Below are positions 30,368 to 32,064 of a stretch of DNA of 32,064 nucleotides, piece after piece. The DNA comes from Pseudomonadota bacterium. Lineage in GTDB: Bacteria; Pseudomonadota; Alphaproteobacteria; Acetobacterales; Acetobacteraceae. The position numbers and the translations under genes were made by a program. The stretch covers positions 85,330 to 117,393 of the forward strand of contig JAKBBM010000001.1 of the NCBI GenBank assembly GCA_021808545.1, given 5' to 3'. The notes beneath the pieces are model-generated. The model searched no databases. It was given only the letters and a program-made list of their open reading frames with translations, and had not been told where the DNA came from. Position 1 is the first letter of the stretch; each line of letters starts with the position of its first letter.

Positions 30368-32064
30368 TCACCTCCCCAATCTTGGCCCCCGTGGCCTGAG
30401 CATGTTTCGCAGTTCCTGGGCTTTTCTCATTTCTTCGGCTTGCCGCGCCCGTTCCGTCTGCGCGGCGATCAGTGTCTCCCGGCCCTTCTCCAAGGAGGCA
30501 CGCAGTTTCTGGTCGGTTGCCAAGCCGGAGCGCGCGCGGTTCGACTGAGCCGCCTCGAACCGCAGTGAGGCCCCCTTATCCTCCCGCTGCCGCATGATCT
30601 GTCCGGTCAAGGCGGGCAGGTCCGGTGCCAGCTCGCGCGGCACGAAGAGCCGGTAATCCTCCTGGTGCCGTGTGCCGATGACATAGGCCGCACGGGCATC
30701 CCAGGCATAGGAATTGTCATAGACGGCCGCCGTCGTGGGCAGCGTCTTACCCTGGCCCTTATAGCCCGTGCCGCTATAGCCCAGGCCCCATTTGTCGTAT
30801 TTCGCCGGGTCGAACGCGACGGTCGCCCCGTCATCCTTCACGATTTCGATGTGCCTCGGTGCCACGGCTTTGACGGTGCCAAACTCCGATGTCGCCACGC
30901 CGAGCTGCCGGTCGGTCTCGTAAAATTGCACCCGCTCTCCGGCGGCAATCGACACGTCACCGCGCACCGTCTTGAATCCATGCGCCTGGATCGGATTGCC
31001 CTTCACAGAAAGGTCGGCCCGTCGCCGCTGCTGCTCAGCCCGGTTCAGCTCCTCCACCTCCTTGTTGGTGCTGGCATAGAGGAAGCTCGGCCGGTCGATT
31101 GATGCCTGCGCCGCCACCGCGCGTTGTCGCGCATCGGCCAAGCTGTCGCACCAGACGATCTGGCCTCGCCGGTCATATGCCTCCAGCGCGGCATGAATAT
31201 CGCCCCGCGCAAAATCCTCGCTGGCTTTGGCCTGGTAGGTCTGACGCTGCCGCAGCACGGTTTTCAGCTCGGCCGCGCCATGTTGGTTGACCAGCTCCGT
31301 GAACATCCCGCCGCGCGACACCGACGCGAATTGCCGGTCATCGCCCGCGAGGATCAACTTGGCGCCGCTCTGCTCGGCGCCCTTCAGCAGCTTCGCCATG
31401 ATGGCGTTATCCATCATGCCCGCCTCGTCCACCATCACGACGGTCTTGCGATCCCAGCGCGCCGGGTCGCGCTCCAACTGCCCCAACTCGCGATGCAAGG
31501 TTGCGGCATGGCCGTAACCGTCCTTGCGCAAATCTGCGACCACGGCATTGGTCGGGGCCAAGCCAATCACCCGGTATCCCTCCGCCTCGAACGCGTGCCG
31601 CGCCGCATTCAAGGTATGGCTCTTTCCCGTCCCGGCCCGGCCGATGACGATGCTGATGTGTTTTTCGTCTGTGACGTACTCGGCTGCAGCAAGCTGCTCC
31701 GCCGTCAAATCGGCGCGCGTCAGTTCCGCTCGGCCAGCGTGCCTGACCGCCCGGCCGGTCGTCTCGCCAAGTCGCTCAGCCGTGCCGATGATCGCCATTT
31801 CCTCGTCGCGGACCTGGCGTGTGGTCCAGCCGATCTCATCGCGGCCATCGGCAAGCAGCGGCACAACATCGGCATGACCAATGATCCGGGCTTCCAGCGC
31901 CGCGCGCTGCTCGCCCTCTAACCCAGATTTGTTCAAAGACTGGCGCAGATCGCGCGCCGTAAAAACCGCTTTCTGCGCGGTGAGGCGGAGCAAAATTTCG
32001 TCCGGGTCGCGCAGCTTCGCCTGCTCGGCCGTCGCGTTGGCCCGCGCGATGTCCGCTCGGTCGG
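30368..32064 (-). CDS. traA: Ti-type conjugative relaxase TraA, C-terminal helicase part (partial, runs off the right edge)
   Basis: Walker A 'ISIVIGRAGTGKSHTLNAARHAFEAEGYRVIGLAPTNAVVADL', 'VVMVDEAGMMDNAIMAKLLKGAEQSGAKLILAGDDRQFASVSRGG', 'GLGYSGTGYKGQGKTLPTTAAVYDNSYAWDARAAYVIGTRHQEDYRLFVPRE'. The frame stays open to 32064 ('DRADIARANATAEQAKLRDPDEILLRLTAQKAVF'). Confidence 0.9.
   Translation of the reverse strand, partial: DRADIARANATAEQAKLRDPDEILLRLTAQKAVFTARDLRQSLNKSGLEGEQRAALEARIIGHADVVPLLADGRDEIGWTTRQVRDEEMAIIGTAERLGETTGRAVRHAGRAELTRADLTAEQLAAAEYVTDEKHISIVIGRAGTGKSHTLNAARHAFEAEGYRVIGLAPTNAVVADLRKDGYGHAATLHRELGQLERDPARWDRKTVVMVDEAGMMDNAIMAKLLKGAEQSGAKLILAGDDRQFASVSRGGMFTELVNQHGAAELKTVLRQRQTYQAKASEDFARGDIHAALEAYDRRGQIVWCDSLADARQRAVAAQASIDRPSFLYASTNKEVEELNRAEQQRRRADLSVKGNPIQAHGFKTVRGDVSIAAGERVQFYETDRQLGVATSEFGTVKAVAPRHIEIVKDDGATVAFDPAKYDKWGLGYSGTGYKGQGKTLPTTAAVYDNSYAWDARAAYVIGTRHQEDYRLFVPRELAPDLPALTGQIMRQREDKGASLRFEAAQSNRARSGLATDQKLRASLEKGRETLIAAQTERARQAEEMRKAQELRNMLRPRGPRLGR

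Overview
The window splits into two parts. From 1 to about 27.84 kb it is a dense, GC-rich, ordinary alphaproteobacterial chromosome; the gene content looks like Acetobacteraceae, though that lineage is an inference. It carries an AI-2E-type permease tail, YraN, an M20 peptidase, cysS, a SpoU/TrmJ-type methyltransferase, a carA-carB-greA-ilvA cluster on the minus strand, YqeY, dnaG, rpoD, a GNAT, an RluA-type synthase, a DUF3553 protein, moaA, a TetR-regulated RND efflux operon, radC, an NDUFAF5/BioC-like methyltransferase, comF, a glutaredoxin, a DUF1178 protein and hpnK. From about 27.85 kb to the right edge it is accessory DNA. This part contains a TumE/TumA-type toxin-antitoxin pair, a DUF4065 (Panacea/SocA-like) protein overlapping an unrecognised ORF that is a candidate new toxin, and the C-terminal part of a Ti-type TraA conjugative relaxase/helicase that runs off the edge. 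The most interesting signals are: (i) the Panacea plus unknown-ORF module; (ii) the tumE promoter, where two TGTTG-N10-CAACA palindromes sit on near-consensus -35 and -10 boxes placed for a leaderless transcript; (iii) an HTH-like N-terminal extension on CarA, with a nested palindrome just upstream; (iv) a perfect 18-bp palindromic candidate operator for the efflux TetR; (v) a perfect 24-nt palindrome between carB and greA. No tRNA, rRNA, CRISPR array or intact insertion sequence was recognised. All family calls come from reading motifs by eye; no searches were run.
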